The notes beneath the pieces are model-generated. The model saw nothing but the letters and a program-made list of their open reading frames with translations. It searched no databases and was not told the DNA's origin. 64,000 nucleotides of DNA, taken from NCBI RefSeq assembly GCF_900103035.1, contig NZ_FMWO01000102.1, forward strand, positions 1 to 64,000. The letters run 5' to 3'. Source of the stretch: Nitrosomonas mobilis. GTDB lineage: Bacteria > Pseudomonadota > Gammaproteobacteria > Burkholderiales > Nitrosomonadaceae. This document shows positions 29,249 through 39,351 of the stretch, one piece after another (position 1 is the first letter of the stretch; each line of letters opens with the position of its first letter). Position numbers and translations under genes: made by a program.

Positions 29249-31354
29249 ATGAGTAACTTGGGTAATCTTGCCGACAATCATGAAATTGATGCTTATGAAC
29301 AGGCGTTACGGGGAATGCTTGATGGTCAGATTGATGCAGACCGGTTTATGGCGACACGTTTACAGATGGGGATTTATGGTCAGCGTCAGGAAGGAGTCAA
29401 CATGGTTCGCATCAAGATACCTGGGGGACACTTGACGGTTGTTCAGCTGGCAGCTATCGCGAACGTGTTGGAACGATATTCCCAGCATGATGAAGCACAT
29501 ATTACGACTCGTCAGGATATTCAGTTGCACTATGTGCCGCTGCAAGATACACCAGAAGTCATGCGTGAGTTGGCCAAAAGTGGCCTGACCACGCGCGAAG
29601 CCTGTGGTAATACAATTCGTAATATTACTGCCTGCCCGTTGGCGGGAGTGTGCTCCCGTGAGCATACCAATATTCGTGAGCATTTAAATGCTACGGTTAC
29701 ACATTTTTTACGTAAACCACTAAACCAGCTGATGCCGCGTAAATTCAAAATCAGTTTTTCCGGATGTGAATCGGACTGCGCGCAAGGTATGATCCATGAT
29801 CTTGGCGTCGTTGCAGTCAGGCATGAAGATGGTCGGTTCGGGTTCAAGATTCTCGCAGGTGGCGGACTGGGGCATAAACCACATGAAGCCATTGTGGTTG
29901 AATCGTTTGTTGAAGAAAAGGATCTCTTTTTGGTCATTGAGGCGGTACTGACCGTGCATAACAAATACTCAGACCGGGTCAAGCGTGCCAAATCACGTAT
30001 CAAATTTCTGGTGGATCGGTTTGGCGAAGCAGGCTTTATCGAAAAATATCAGGAGGAGCTGGCACGTATCAAAGTGGCGCTGAAGGACCAACCTTTCTAT
30101 CAGGGAAAATGGGTTGCTGGCAGGACAGATACGCCGATCCCAGGTCAAGGTGCGCCACGGAAACCCATTGAACAGAAGCAATCGGGTTTGCATGTCCTGC
30201 CAATCAGTGTTCGTCTGGGGCAATTAACGGTTGCGCAGTTGCGGGGATTGAAGGAGTTGCTGGATCGCTATGACTTGCCTGAAATCCGCACTACCCAGGA
30301 TCAGAATCTGCTCCTGACTCATGTTCCGCAATCCAGATTGACTGAAATAGTCCAGGCATTGACAGAGCTGGGTCTTGGGCTGCCCCAGGCAGGCGATGAT
30401 GTGGTTGCTTGTCCCGGAACATCGACCTGTCGGCTTGGAATTACATCGAGCCCGACGGTTGGTGGCAAGTTGTCGGGAGGCAAGCACGATTTACGCATTC
30501 GCGTATCGGGATGTCACAATGGTTGTGCTCAGCCAGAGGCTGGTGATATCGGTATTTACGGTGAGGGTAAACGTATGCACGGTAAATTAGTGCCGCATTA
30601 TCAAATGTATTTTGGTGGGAATGGCATGGCGGCTGGTGGATTGGCTTTCAAAGGACCTTCGGTGCCATCCGCCCGGATTGAGGCAGCAATTGAACGTGTC
30701 GAAAACGCTTTTGATACAGATCATAGTGAAGCAGAGTCCTTTTTCAACTGGACGCGGCGCAAAGGAAAAGAGTATTTCTCACAATTGCTGGTAGATTTGA
30801 TGGAAGTACAACCAGAGGATATGCATTCGGTTATTCGTGATCATGGCTTTAATAATGACTTTAAGGTATTGCAACTTGGTGGCGGGGAATGTGCCGGTGC
30901 CAAGCAGGTTCAGATTGGTACAGCCTTTTTTGATGCGGCCAATGAACGTAATTATCGGGATGCACTGAAATTTCAGCGCAAGTTCGAAGAGTCTCTGAAA
31001 TGTGCTGAAGCGATTACTTACCTGATTGGTCAGGGATTAACCCAGTTGGTCGGCGGACATCAACATGAAACTCTTGATGGATTGGCGGGGGAGCTGTTGA
31101 ATGTTTTGCCGACTAGGCCGGCACTAGCAAAATCATTGACCAGTTTCGCGCAATATTTTGCTGTACCTGCCAGCGAGTTAACCGATCAACAGTTATCTGA
31201 TTGGTATGCCCAGATAGATGAATGGACAAATCAGGTGGCAGATGTCTGTATGGAATTTGATCGGCAACTGGATTTGTATGGATCACTTCCTCAGTCTCGG
31301 CAGGGCACGGATCGTACGAAGCAGGCTTCACAACAACCTGCTTCGGTGGTTTGA
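29249..31354 (+). CDS. cysI: nitrite/sulfite reductase-type siroheme protein
   Basis: A 701-residue fused siroheme/[4Fe-4S] reductase, expected to reduce sulfite to sulfide by six electrons in the cytoplasm. It has two ferredoxin-type halves (about 1-310 and 315-600). In CysI and NirA only the second half carries the cluster cysteines. Here both do: Cys129/135/173/177 and Cys388/394/422/426, each as CP-x4-C plus GC-x3-C. A further 100-residue helical C-terminal segment follows. It heads cysI-cysH-cysD-cysN; no CysJ flavoprotein is nearby. The ribosome-binding site is strong (AAGGAGAGG). Nitrite reduction cannot be excluded, but the neighbours favour sulfite. Confidence 0.88.
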   Translation: MSNLGNLADNHEIDAYEQALRGMLDGQIDADRFMATRLQMGIYGQRQEGVNMVRIKIPGGHLTVVQLAAIANVLERYSQHDEAHITTRQDIQLHYVPLQDTPEVMRELAKSGLTTREACGNTIRNITACPLAGVCSREHTNIREHLNATVTHFLRKPLNQLMPRKFKISFSGCESDCAQGMIHDLGVVAVRHEDGRFGFKILAGGGLGHKPHEAIVVESFVEEKDLFLVIEAVLTVHNKYSDRVKRAKSRIKFLVDRFGEAGFIEKYQEELARIKVALKDQPFYQGKWVAGRTDTPIPGQGAPRKPIEQKQSGLHVLPISVRLGQLTVAQLRGLKELLDRYDLPEIRTTQDQNLLLTHVPQSRLTEIVQALTELGLGLPQAGDDVVACPGTSTCRLGITSSPTVGGKLSGGKHDLRIRVSGCHNGCAQPEAGDIGIYGEGKRMHGKLVPHYQMYFGGNGMAAGGLAFKGPSVPSARIEAAIERVENAFDTDHSEAESFFNWTRRKGKEYFSQLLVDLMEVQPEDMHSVIRDHGFNNDFKVLQLGGGECAGAKQVQIGTAFFDAANERNYRDALKFQRKFEESLKCAEAITYLIGQGLTQLVGGHQHETLDGLAGELLNVLPTRPALAKSLTSFAQYFAVPASELTDQQLSDWYAQIDEWTNQVADVCMEFDRQLDLYGSLPQSRQGTDRTKQASQQPASVV

Positions 31355-31380
31355 TTGACAAATTTTACCTTTTGTAATTG

Positions 31381-32103
31381 ATGCAAATGAATCCACCAGA
31401 GTGCCAACCTGATTTGCAGGCGCGTATCGATCAATTACGTGTATTGCTAGAGGATATACAGCAAAATCATCACCCCGCTGCCTTTGCTAATAGTCTGGGG
31501 ACGGAAGATATGGTGTTGACTGATCTGATTGCGCATCATTTCCCGGGTATTTCCATGTTTACGTTGGATACTGGTCGCTTGCCAGAGGAAACTTATGACC
31601 TGATGCAACGTATCAGACAGCGTTATGGTTTGACGATCCAGGTTTATTTTCCGGAGTCAGCAGCGGTTGAGCGGTATGTTGCGCAACATGGTCCGAATGC
31701 ATTCTATGAAAGTGTCGAGTTGCGTAAAAGCTGTTGTTATATTCGTAAAGTTGAACCACTCAAGCGTGCCTTGCAGGGAAAAAAAGCGTGGATAACTGGA
31801 TTGCGTCGTGAGCAGGCATTAACTCGTGATAGCTTGGAACTGTCCTCATTTGACGAGGTGCATGGTTTACAGAAATTCAATCCGCTGTGCGACTGGACAA
31901 CCCAGGAGGTATGGCAATATCTTAAACAGCAGGATGTCCCTTATAATGCGTTGCACGACAAATTTTACCCTAGCATTGGCTGTGCCCCATGCAGCCGGGC
32001 GGTGACGCCCGGCGAAGATATTCGTTCCGGGCGCTGGTGGTGGGAGAGTGCGGAAGCCAAGGAATGCGGGTTGCATGTCAAGAATACGCAGGCGTTACAT
32101 TAA
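31381..32103 (+). CDS. cysH: adenylylsulfate (APS) reductase CysH, Fe-S type
   Basis: A 240-residue thioredoxin-dependent reductase making sulfite from activated sulfate. The two cysteine pairs KSCCYIRKVEP and GCAPCSRAV bind a [4Fe-4S] cluster, the mark of enzymes that accept APS rather than PAPS. The PP-loop-like start of the nucleotide site is FANSLGTEDMVL. This agrees with the lack of an APS kinase domain in the CysN of this locus. Start chosen at the ATG 31381; 31387 is an alternative. Confidence 0.93.
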   Translation: MQMNPPECQPDLQARIDQLRVLLEDIQQNHHPAAFANSLGTEDMVLTDLIAHHFPGISMFTLDTGRLPEETYDLMQRIRQRYGLTIQVYFPESAAVERYVAQHGPNAFYESVELRKSCCYIRKVEPLKRALQGKKAWITGLRREQALTRDSLELSSFDEVHGLQKFNPLCDWTTQEVWQYLKQQDVPYNALHDKFYPSIGCAPCSRAVTPGEDIRSGRWWWESAEAKECGLHVKNTQALH

Positions 32104-32132
32104 TTAATAGTAAAGATAACCAAATTAATCGA

Positions 32133-33038
32133 ATGAATCATCGATCTTTTACACATCTGGATGTCTTGGAAAGTGAGGGCATCCATATTATGCGCGAAGT
32201 GGCAGCTGAGTGCGCTAATCCAGTTTTGCTATTTTCAGGTGGCAAGGATTCGGTGGTGTTACTGCGACTGGCAGAAAAGGCGTTTCGCCCTGGTCGTTTT
32301 CCTTTTCCGCTGATGCATATCGATACTGGCCATAATTTTCCTGAGGTGATCGAATTTCGAGATCATCGTGCAGCTGAACTAGGTGAGCGGTTGATTGTTC
32401 GCAGCATGGAAGACTCTATTCGGCAAGGGCATGTTGTTTTACGCTCCGATAATCAGAGTCGCAATCCGTTCCAGTCTATTACGCTTTTGCATGCCATTGC
32501 AGAGTTCAAGTTTGATGCCTGTATCGGTGGTGCGCGTCGTGATGAAGAAAAGGCGCGTGCCAAAGAGCGCATCTTTTCTTTCCGCGATGAATTCGGTCAG
32601 TGGGATCCGAAGAGTCAGCGTCCCGAGCTATGGAGTCTTTACAATGCCCGCACGCACCCCGGTGAAAACATTAGGGTGTTTCCCATCAGTAACTGGACCG
32701 AGCTGGATGTATGGGAGTACATCGGGCGGGAACAGCTGGAAGTTCCGTCAATTTATTATGCACATCAGCGCGATGTGATTCGCCGGGAAGGTGGGCTGAT
32801 GCCAATATCGCATCTGGTGCAGCCTAAACCGGGTGAGTCCTTGGAGAGTGTCATGGTGAGGTTTCGTACCGTCGGGGACATGAGCTGCACCTGTCCGGTG
32901 GCTTCCACGGCACGTAACATCGATGAAATCATTGCCGAGACCGCCATCACACGCATCACCGAGCGCGGAGCGACTCGTATGGACGACCAGACTTCCGATG
33001 CTTCGATGGAATTACGCAAAAAAGAAGGCTATTTTTAA
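32133..33038 (+). CDS. cysD: sulfate adenylyltransferase subunit 2
   Basis: A 301-residue ATP-sulfurylase catalytic subunit that joins sulfate and ATP to make APS. The PP-loop SGGKDSVVLL lies at about residues 35-44; the family signatures IDTGHNFPEVIEFRD and GGARRDEEKARAKER follow. The start at 32133 gives MNHRSFTHLDVLESEGIHIM, the standard beginning; longer frames would run into cysH. It works with CysN, encoded 76 bases downstream. Confidence 0.96.
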   Translation: MNHRSFTHLDVLESEGIHIMREVAAECANPVLLFSGGKDSVVLLRLAEKAFRPGRFPFPLMHIDTGHNFPEVIEFRDHRAAELGERLIVRSMEDSIRQGHVVLRSDNQSRNPFQSITLLHAIAEFKFDACIGGARRDEEKARAKERIFSFRDEFGQWDPKSQRPELWSLYNARTHPGENIRVFPISNWTELDVWEYIGREQLEVPSIYYAHQRDVIRREGGLMPISHLVQPKPGESLESVMVRFRTVGDMSCTCPVASTARNIDEIIAETAITRITERGATRMDDQTSDASMELRKKEGYF

Positions 33039-33114
33039 GCGATTGCATTGCAACACACCTTTACACACCGTGCAAGCGTACTTTTTTCAGACAAATATTA
33101 GTTAAGGCTGTTAA

Positions 33115-34392
33115 ATGTCAGTAATTGATTCAATTCGGCTCGAACATGAGCAGGCAAAATTATTACGTTTTATCGCGGCAGGTAGCGTAGATGATGGTAA
33201 AAGTACGCTGATTGGTCGCTTGTTACATGATTCAAAATCCATATTTGAGGATCAGTTAACATCCATTGAGCGCACCTCGAACAAGCGCGGTATGGAAAAG
33301 GTGGATCTGTCGCTGCTGACGGATGGTTTGCAAGCCGAGCGGGAGCAGGGTATTACTATTGATGTTGCTTATCGTTATTTCGCCACTCCTAAACGCAAAT
33401 TTATTATCGCGGATACTCCCGGTCACGAGCAATACACTCGCAACATGGTGACGGGTGCTTCCACCGCTAATCTCGCGATTGTGTTAATTGATGCACGCAA
33501 GGGCGTGTTGACCCAGTCACGTCGTCACGCTTATCTTGCCAGCCTGGTGGGTATTCCCCATTTGGTAGTGGCTGTCAATAAAATGGATCTAGTGGAATAT
33601 TCCCGGGATGTTTTCGAGCGGATCTGTGCGGATTTTTCTGCATTTTCCAAGGATTTACCCCTGCGGGGTATCGAGTATATTCCTCTATCCGCTCTGGCTG
33701 GTGATATGGTCGTTGAGCGCGGCGACAGGCTTGACTGGTATAAAGGCAAGACCTTACTCGATTTTCTGGAGAACGTGGATATTGATCATGACTGGAATAC
33801 AGATGATTTTCGTTTTCCGGTACAGTGGGTGTGTCGTCCGCAGACGGAAGAGATGCATGATTTTCGTGGCTATATGGGACGGGTCGAATCGGGCTCGATT
33901 CAGAAAGGCGATGCAGTGACGGTTTTACCGTCTGGTCTAACCTCGCGTATCAAGGAAATCCTGCTGCACCCCGATTCATTCAATGAAACTTCGGTACCGC
34001 AGTCTGTCACACTCACTATTGAGGATCATCTCGATATTTCACGAGGCGATATGTTGGTCAAGACCAGTGAACAACCCACAGTCGCTAAAGAATTTGCCGC
34101 GATGGTTTGCTGGCTTGCGGAACAACCGCTGGATCCAGCGCGCAAATATATCATCAAGCATACGACCAGAATGCTCAAGGGATTGATCAGCCAGATCGAT
34201 TATCGTGTCAATATCAACACTCTCGAACGTGAAGCAGCTGATACGCTTGCCATGAATGAAATCGCTCGGGTCTCAATAAAAACCCAGCAATTTATTGTGT
34301 TCGACAGTTATGCTCGTAACCGGATTACAGGCAGTTTTATCGTTATTGAAGAAGTCACGAACAATACAGTTGCTGCCGGCATGATCTGCTGA
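33115..34392 (+). CDS. cysN: sulfate adenylyltransferase subunit 1 (GTPase)
   Basis: A 425-residue EF-Tu-like GTPase that drives ATP-sulfurylase by GTP hydrolysis. G1 is AGSVDDGKSTLIGRLLHD (about residues 22-39), G3 is DTPGHEQYTRNM, G4 is NKMD, followed by two beta-barrel domains. There is no C-terminal APS-kinase (CysC) domain, so the pathway goes straight from APS to sulfite through the Fe-S CysH. It follows cysD in the same operon. Confidence 0.96.
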   Translation: MSVIDSIRLEHEQAKLLRFIAAGSVDDGKSTLIGRLLHDSKSIFEDQLTSIERTSNKRGMEKVDLSLLTDGLQAEREQGITIDVAYRYFATPKRKFIIADTPGHEQYTRNMVTGASTANLAIVLIDARKGVLTQSRRHAYLASLVGIPHLVVAVNKMDLVEYSRDVFERICADFSAFSKDLPLRGIEYIPLSALAGDMVVERGDRLDWYKGKTLLDFLENVDIDHDWNTDDFRFPVQWVCRPQTEEMHDFRGYMGRVESGSIQKGDAVTVLPSGLTSRIKEILLHPDSFNETSVPQSVTLTIEDHLDISRGDMLVKTSEQPTVAKEFAAMVCWLAEQPLDPARKYIIKHTTRMLKGLISQIDYRVNINTLEREAADTLAMNEIARVSIKTQQFIVFDSYARNRITGSFIVIEEVTNNTVAAGMIC

Positions 34393-34459
34393 AAAATAGC
34401 TGGTCTCATATAATCAATTTCTTACTTGTATCGCTCTCTGTTTAAAAAATTATCGTATT

Positions 34460-37400
34460 ATGAATCCAACCGTATCAGCAAATGATCAGCGTGCTCCAGA
34501 AACCGGAATGTCTTTTACTCCTGGATTCGATCTTGATTTTGCGGATCTCTACAATCGCGAGGGATTGGTTAAACTGGATCAGATTTTCTGTGAATTTCTA
34601 CAGGTAGCAGATACTGATTTACATACCCGGCTGGTACGTGCGCGTCAATTTCCAGATGAGCTGGTGCCGAAGGATGAATCTGCCCTATTGATAGATTTGG
34701 CGCCGTGGCTTGAAGATTTTATTGCGAGGCTGTTTGGTATTGAGCGCGAAGTGCTTACGCTCGCGGAAAAGCATCATGTATTGGCGCCGCTCTATTTTTG
34801 TAAACGCCAGTTTGTACAGCGACGAGCCAGAGCCAAGGTCAACGAGGAACTGCTGGCTACCATTGATGGCATTGCTCTCGAAGAAAAACTGGAAACTCTC
34901 TTCGGCGAACCCTTCAGCGAACTGGTTTTTGCGCGCCATGTTGCGCAATGGATGGAAGATGAAGCAAATCATGCTGCCGGGCTTGAGGATGCGCTCCATT
35001 ATGCAGCTTGGGCGCTGCGTACTCCTGCTGGGCAGCTGCGTAACCAAAATGGCGTACTGTTCAAGTCGCCTGCTAAGCTCGATCCCTATCATCTGTTATC
35101 ACTAGTTACAGAAAATCGTGATGGCTATATCGTTCACAAACTGGATCACTTGCGGCATCGCGAAGGTTTCTCGCTATTGACTGATGCCGGTACCGATCTG
35201 GTCGGTGCCCTGGATGAAGCGAACTACTGTATCTGGTGCCATGAGCAAGGAAAGGATTCCTGCTCGAAGGGGCTGTTGCAAAAATCCAAAGAGGTGAATT
35301 CTCCGCCAGTTTTTAAAAAGAGTGAATTGGGTGCCTTGCTGGCAGGTTGCCCGTTGGAAGAGCGTATTTCTGAATTCCATAAACTGAAAACACAGGGTCT
35401 GGCAGTGGGTAGTCTGGCGATGATTGTGGTGGATAATCCCATGTGTGCTGGAACCGGACATAGAATCTGTAATGATTGTATGAAGTCCTGCATCTATCAG
35501 AAACAGGAACCCGTTGATATTCCCCAGGCAGAAACCCGCACACTCAAGGATGTGCTCGAATTACCGTGGGGTTATGAAATCTATAGTCTGCTGACACGCT
35601 GGAATCCGCTGAATCTGCGCAGACCTTACCCCAAGGCGACTACTGGTAAAAAGGTACTGGTCGTTGGCATGGGGCCTGCTGGCTATACGCTTGCACATCA
35701 TTTGATGAATGAAGGCCATGCGGTAGTTGGAGTGGATGGTCTGAAGATAGAACCTTTGTCGCCCGAAATTTCCGGTGTGGATGCAACCGGTGCGCGTACT
35801 GCTTTTGTACCGATTCATAATGTTGAAACGTTGCGGGAAAATCTGGATGAGCGTCTGCCGTCCGGGTTTGGTGGTGTTGCTGAATACGGAATCACGATAC
35901 GCTGGGATAAAAATTTCCTCAAACAGATTCGCTTGCTGTTGGAACGGCGGGCCGAATTTGCACTGTTTGGTGGAGTGCGTTTTGGCGGTACGCTGACGGC
36001 AGATGATGCGATGGCGTTGGGATTTGATCATATCGCGCTGGCTGCTGGTGCTGGACGCCCCACTGTATTGAATTTGCCAAATGGTCTTGCCAGAGGGGTA
36101 CGCGCGGCTTCTGACTTTTTGATGGGTCTGCAGCTGACCGGGGCCGCACAAACTGACTCACTGGCCAATATGCAATTACGCCTGCCAGTGATAGTGATTG
36201 GCGGCGGGCTGACTGCGATTGATACGGCAACTGAAGCACTGGCTTACTATCCAGTACAAGTTGAAAAATTTCTGCATCGTTATGACGTGTTGGTGGCTGA
36301 GCAAGGTGAGGAAACTGTCCGTGCCGGATGGGACGAAGAAGAACGCACGATTGCCGAGGAGTTTTTGGCGCATGCTCGCGCGCTTCAGGCTGAACGCGTG
36401 CAGGCAGCAAGCGAAAATCGCACGCCACGTATTGCCGAGCTGTTGCAATCATGGGGGGGCGCAACGGTTGCCTATCGCAAGCGACTGATTGATAGCCCCT
36501 CTTATACACTCAATCACGAGGAAGTCGAAAAAGCCCTCGAAGAGGGTATTTGGTTTGCAGAAGAACTTTCCCCGGCGCGTATTGAAGTGGATCGGTGGGG
36601 GCATGCCGAGTCAATTGTCTTTGCCAGCACTACCATGGATGAATCCGGGCAATGGAACGCTTCACAGGAGACCCGTCTGCCTGCTCGAGCCATTCTGGTA
36701 GCGGCCGGAACGCAACCTAATACAGTACTTGCCCGCGAAGACGAGAAAAATTTTAAACTTCATGGACGTTATTTTGCTGCCTGTGATGAACAAGGTCAGC
36801 CGTTGGAAGTGCACCAGGGGAATCCCAAACCGGTAACTGCTGCGGTGTTATTGCATCGTTTTGACGATAACCGTTTTATCAGTTTCTTTGGTGATCTGCA
36901 TCCCAGTTATTCCGGCAATGTGGTCAAGGCCATGGCGAGCGCTAAACAGGGTTATCCAGCGGTGAGCAAGGTGCTGGAAAGTATTACGCCTGCTTCAGCT
37001 CAAACAATACACCAGTTTTTCAGTGATTTGAGCCGTCAATTGCGTGCTACGGTACATGAAGTCATCAGATTAACCGCCAATATTATTGAAGTCGTCGTGC
37101 ATGCACCGCTGGCTGCTCAGCATTTCCGTCCAGGCCAATTTTATCGTTTTCAGAATTTTGCGACATTATCGCCCAAGGTTGACAATACACGTTTGGCCAT
37201 GGAGGGTATCGCACTGACTGGAGCATCAGTTGATACCACGAGAGGGTTGATTTCATTGGTTGTGCTGGAGATGGGCGGGTCAGCTGATCTATGCAGGCTG
37301 CTCAAACCGGGAGAGCCGGTAGTGCTCATGGGGCCAACGGGAGAACCGACAGAAATTCGGAACGATGAAACGGTCGTTCTGGTCGGAGGCGGGCTTGGCA

Positions 37401-38014
37401 ATGCCGTATTATTTTCGATTGGTGCGGCGGCGCGAGCTGCCAACTGCAAAGTGTTATATTTTGCTGGTTATAAAAAACTGGCGGATCGCTATAAAGTTGC
37501 CGAAATTGAGGCAGCCGCGGACACCATCGTATGGTGCTGCGATGAAGCGCCAGGATTCGAAGCAACCCGGCCGGGGGATAAGAGCTTCGTTGGCAACATC
37601 GTTCAGGCAATGGTTGCTTATGCAGATGGCGCACTTGGCCAACAAGCCATATCATTGCAGGCAACCGATCGACTGATCGCAATCGGCTCTGACCGAATGA
37701 TGGCAGCGGTAGCAGCCGCACGCCATCATCAGCTAGCGCCTTATCTGAAGAAAAGTCATTTCGCGATTGGCTCGATCAACTCGCCCATGCAATGCATGAT
37801 GAAGGAAATCTGTGCACAGTGTTTACAGCCGCAGAAGGATCCACAGACTGGGGAAATTACGTATGTCTTTTCTTGCTTTAATCAGGATCAGTCGCTGGAT
37901 CGCGTCGATTTCAATGGTTTGGCAGCGCGTCTTCGCCAGAATAGTCTTCAGGAAAAACTGACCAATCGCTGGATCGCACGTTGCTTGCATCATCATGATG
38001 CCGTTGTTGACTGA
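34460..38014 (+). CDS. large FAD/NAD(P)/Fe-S oxidoreductase, probable redox partner of the siroheme reductase
   Basis: An 1184-residue protein. Residues 1-390 are an N-terminal region with Fe-S type cysteine groups (CIWCHEQGKDSC near 257-268; CAGTGHRICNDCMKSC near 329-345), reminiscent of the N-terminus of glutamate synthase small subunits. Residues about 397-830 are a pyridine-nucleotide-disulfide oxidoreductase fold with two dinucleotide sites (VLVVGMGPAGYTLA, VIVIGGGLTAIDTA). Residues about 860-1100 are a ferredoxin-reductase/PyrK-like domain (FRPGQFYRFQ, VLVGGGLGNAVLF), ending in a CMMKEICAQC ... C group that could hold a [2Fe-2S] cluster. It lies 67 bases behind cysN. Feeding NAD(P)H electrons to sulfite reductase in place of CysJ is inferred. 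Confidence 0.8.
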   Translation: MNPTVSANDQRAPETGMSFTPGFDLDFADLYNREGLVKLDQIFCEFLQVADTDLHTRLVRARQFPDELVPKDESALLIDLAPWLEDFIARLFGIEREVLTLAEKHHVLAPLYFCKRQFVQRRARAKVNEELLATIDGIALEEKLETLFGEPFSELVFARHVAQWMEDEANHAAGLEDALHYAAWALRTPAGQLRNQNGVLFKSPAKLDPYHLLSLVTENRDGYIVHKLDHLRHREGFSLLTDAGTDLVGALDEANYCIWCHEQGKDSCSKGLLQKSKEVNSPPVFKKSELGALLAGCPLEERISEFHKLKTQGLAVGSLAMIVVDNPMCAGTGHRICNDCMKSCIYQKQEPVDIPQAETRTLKDVLELPWGYEIYSLLTRWNPLNLRRPYPKATTGKKVLVVGMGPAGYTLAHHLMNEGHAVVGVDGLKIEPLSPEISGVDATGARTAFVPIHNVETLRENLDERLPSGFGGVAEYGITIRWDKNFLKQIRLLLERRAEFALFGGVRFGGTLTADDAMALGFDHIALAAGAGRPTVLNLPNGLARGVRAASDFLMGLQLTGAAQTDSLANMQLRLPVIVIGGGLTAIDTATEALAYYPVQVEKFLHRYDVLVAEQGEETVRAGWDEEERTIAEEFLAHARALQAERVQAASENRTPRIAELLQSWGGATVAYRKRLIDSPSYTLNHEEVEKALEEGIWFAEELSPARIEVDRWGHAESIVFASTTMDESGQWNASQETRLPARAILVAAGTQPNTVLAREDEKNFKLHGRYFAACDEQGQPLEVHQGNPKPVTAAVLLHRFDDNRFISFFGDLHPSYSGNVVKAMASAKQGYPAVSKVLESITPASAQTIHQFFSDLSRQLRATVHEVIRLTANIIEVVVHAPLAAQHFRPGQFYRFQNFATLSPKVDNTRLAMEGIALTGASVDTTRGLISLVVLEMGGSADLCRLLKPGEPVVLMGPTGEPTEIRNDETVVLVGGGLGNAVLFSIGAAARAANCKVLYFAGYKKLADRYKVAEIEAAADTIVWCCDEAPGFEATRPGDKSFVGNIVQAMVAYADGALGQQAISLQATDRLIAIGSDRMMAAVAAARHHQLAPYLKKSHFAIGSINSPMQCMMKEICAQCLQPQKDPQTGEITYVFSCFNQDQSLDRVDFNGLAARLRQNSLQEKLTNRWIARCLHHHDAVVD

Positions 38015-38176
38015 TTTATACGATAGCTGATGCTGACCGGGCGAATCCGGGTGCTGTCAGATTGGTTATGATTTATAATCAGCGCCTATCGGAAAAGAAG
38101 CACGGGTGTTATCGACGGTTGTGACAACACTCAACAATTTTTAACTAAACTAGCAGAGTAGAAAGGGAGAGTATTC

Positions 38177-39298
38177 ATGGAGATAGGCATACCTGCCGAA
38201 ACGCGTGCGGGGGAAACGCGTGTGGCGGCCACGCCCGAAACCGTCAAAAAAATCACCACAAAAGGCTTGCACCGAGTTTTCGTGCAGGCAGGTGCGGGCG
38301 CAGGCGCCAGTATTCCAGACGAAGCCTATCAGGAAGCTGGCGCAACTATTCTGACCGACGTAACCCAACTATATTCGCAATCCCAAATTATTCTCAAGGT
38401 CCGCGGCCCGCAACCCGAAGAACTTACTCAGATTCGCAAGGATGCAGTATTGATCGGACTGCTGTCGCCGCATGATGCCGATAGAATCAGTGCCTTGGTT
38501 AATCATGGGTTGACTGCATTCGCTATGGAGCGACTACCCCGTATTTCACGTGCTCAAAATATGGATGTTTTATCTTCACAGGCGAATATAGGTGGTTACA
38601 AGGCAGTAATAATTGCAGCCAATATCTACCAAAAATTCTTTCCGATGCTGATGACGGCTGCCGGGACGGTTAAAGCAGCGCGAGTACTGGTACTGGGAGC
38701 TGGTGTGGCCGGGTTACAGGCCATTGCAACGGCCAAACGGCTAGGTGCGGTCATTGAAGCCTTTGATGTGCGCCCGGCCGTGAAGGAGCAAGTTGAAAGC
38801 CTTGGGGCAAAATTTGTAGAAGTCACGCTGACTGAGGAAGAAAAAGCCAAGGCTGAAACTGCGGGTGGTTATGCAACCGAAATGTCGGAAGATTACAAGC
38901 GACGCCAGGGGGAGTTGATTCACGAGCGAGCTACTGCCGCCGACATAATTATTTCTACGGCGTTGATTCCTGGACGATCTGCACCGGTTTTGATCAAAGA
39001 AGAAACGGTCAAAGCGATGAAACCCGGCTCGGTCATAGTTGATATGGCTGCAGAGGCTGGTGGAAACTGCCCGTTAACCGAACTCGATCAGATTGTGGTC
39101 AAGCATGGCGTGCACCTGGTTGGCATTGCCAATCTTCCGGGATTGGTAGCGGCTGATGCCAGCGCATTGTATGCTCGCAATCTACTGAATTTCCTGAGCT
39201 TGCTTTTAGATCCGGAAAGTGGCGAGCTGCGCATCGACCGGCAGGATGAAATTATCGCTGGCAGTTTGGTCTGCGTAAATGGCGAAATTCCAAAGTAA
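38177..39298 (+). CDS. pntAA: NAD(P) transhydrogenase subunit alpha, part 1
   Basis: A 373-residue NAD(H)-binding domain I of proton-translocating transhydrogenase, related to alanine dehydrogenase. MEIGIPAETRAGETRVAATP is the family start; the dinucleotide fold VLVLGAGVAGLQAIATAKRLGA is at about residues 174-195; the mobile-loop region is GGYATEMSEDYKRRQ. A GAAAGGGAGAG ribosome-binding region precedes it. The alpha subunit is split into two genes, as in Rhodospirillum-type enzymes. Confidence 0.95.
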   Translation: MEIGIPAETRAGETRVAATPETVKKITTKGLHRVFVQAGAGAGASIPDEAYQEAGATILTDVTQLYSQSQIILKVRGPQPEELTQIRKDAVLIGLLSPHDADRISALVNHGLTAFAMERLPRISRAQNMDVLSSQANIGGYKAVIIAANIYQKFFPMLMTAAGTVKAARVLVLGAGVAGLQAIATAKRLGAVIEAFDVRPAVKEQVESLGAKFVEVTLTEEEKAKAETAGGYATEMSEDYKRRQGELIHERATAADIIISTALIPGRSAPVLIKEETVKAMKPGSVIVDMAAEAGGNCPLTELDQIVVKHGVHLVGIANLPGLVAADASALYARNLLNFLSLLLDPESGELRIDRQDEIIAGSLVCVNGEIPK

Positions 39299-39351
39299 TG
39301 CTTTGGCTGAATCAGTAATTTTGAATTAATTTATGTATAAAAGGAAAGCGC

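Noticed and set aside
38030-38070. GC-rich CCGGG...CCGGG after the large oxidoreductase as a terminator
   Set aside because: The two halves are direct, not inverted, repeats and no U tract follows.
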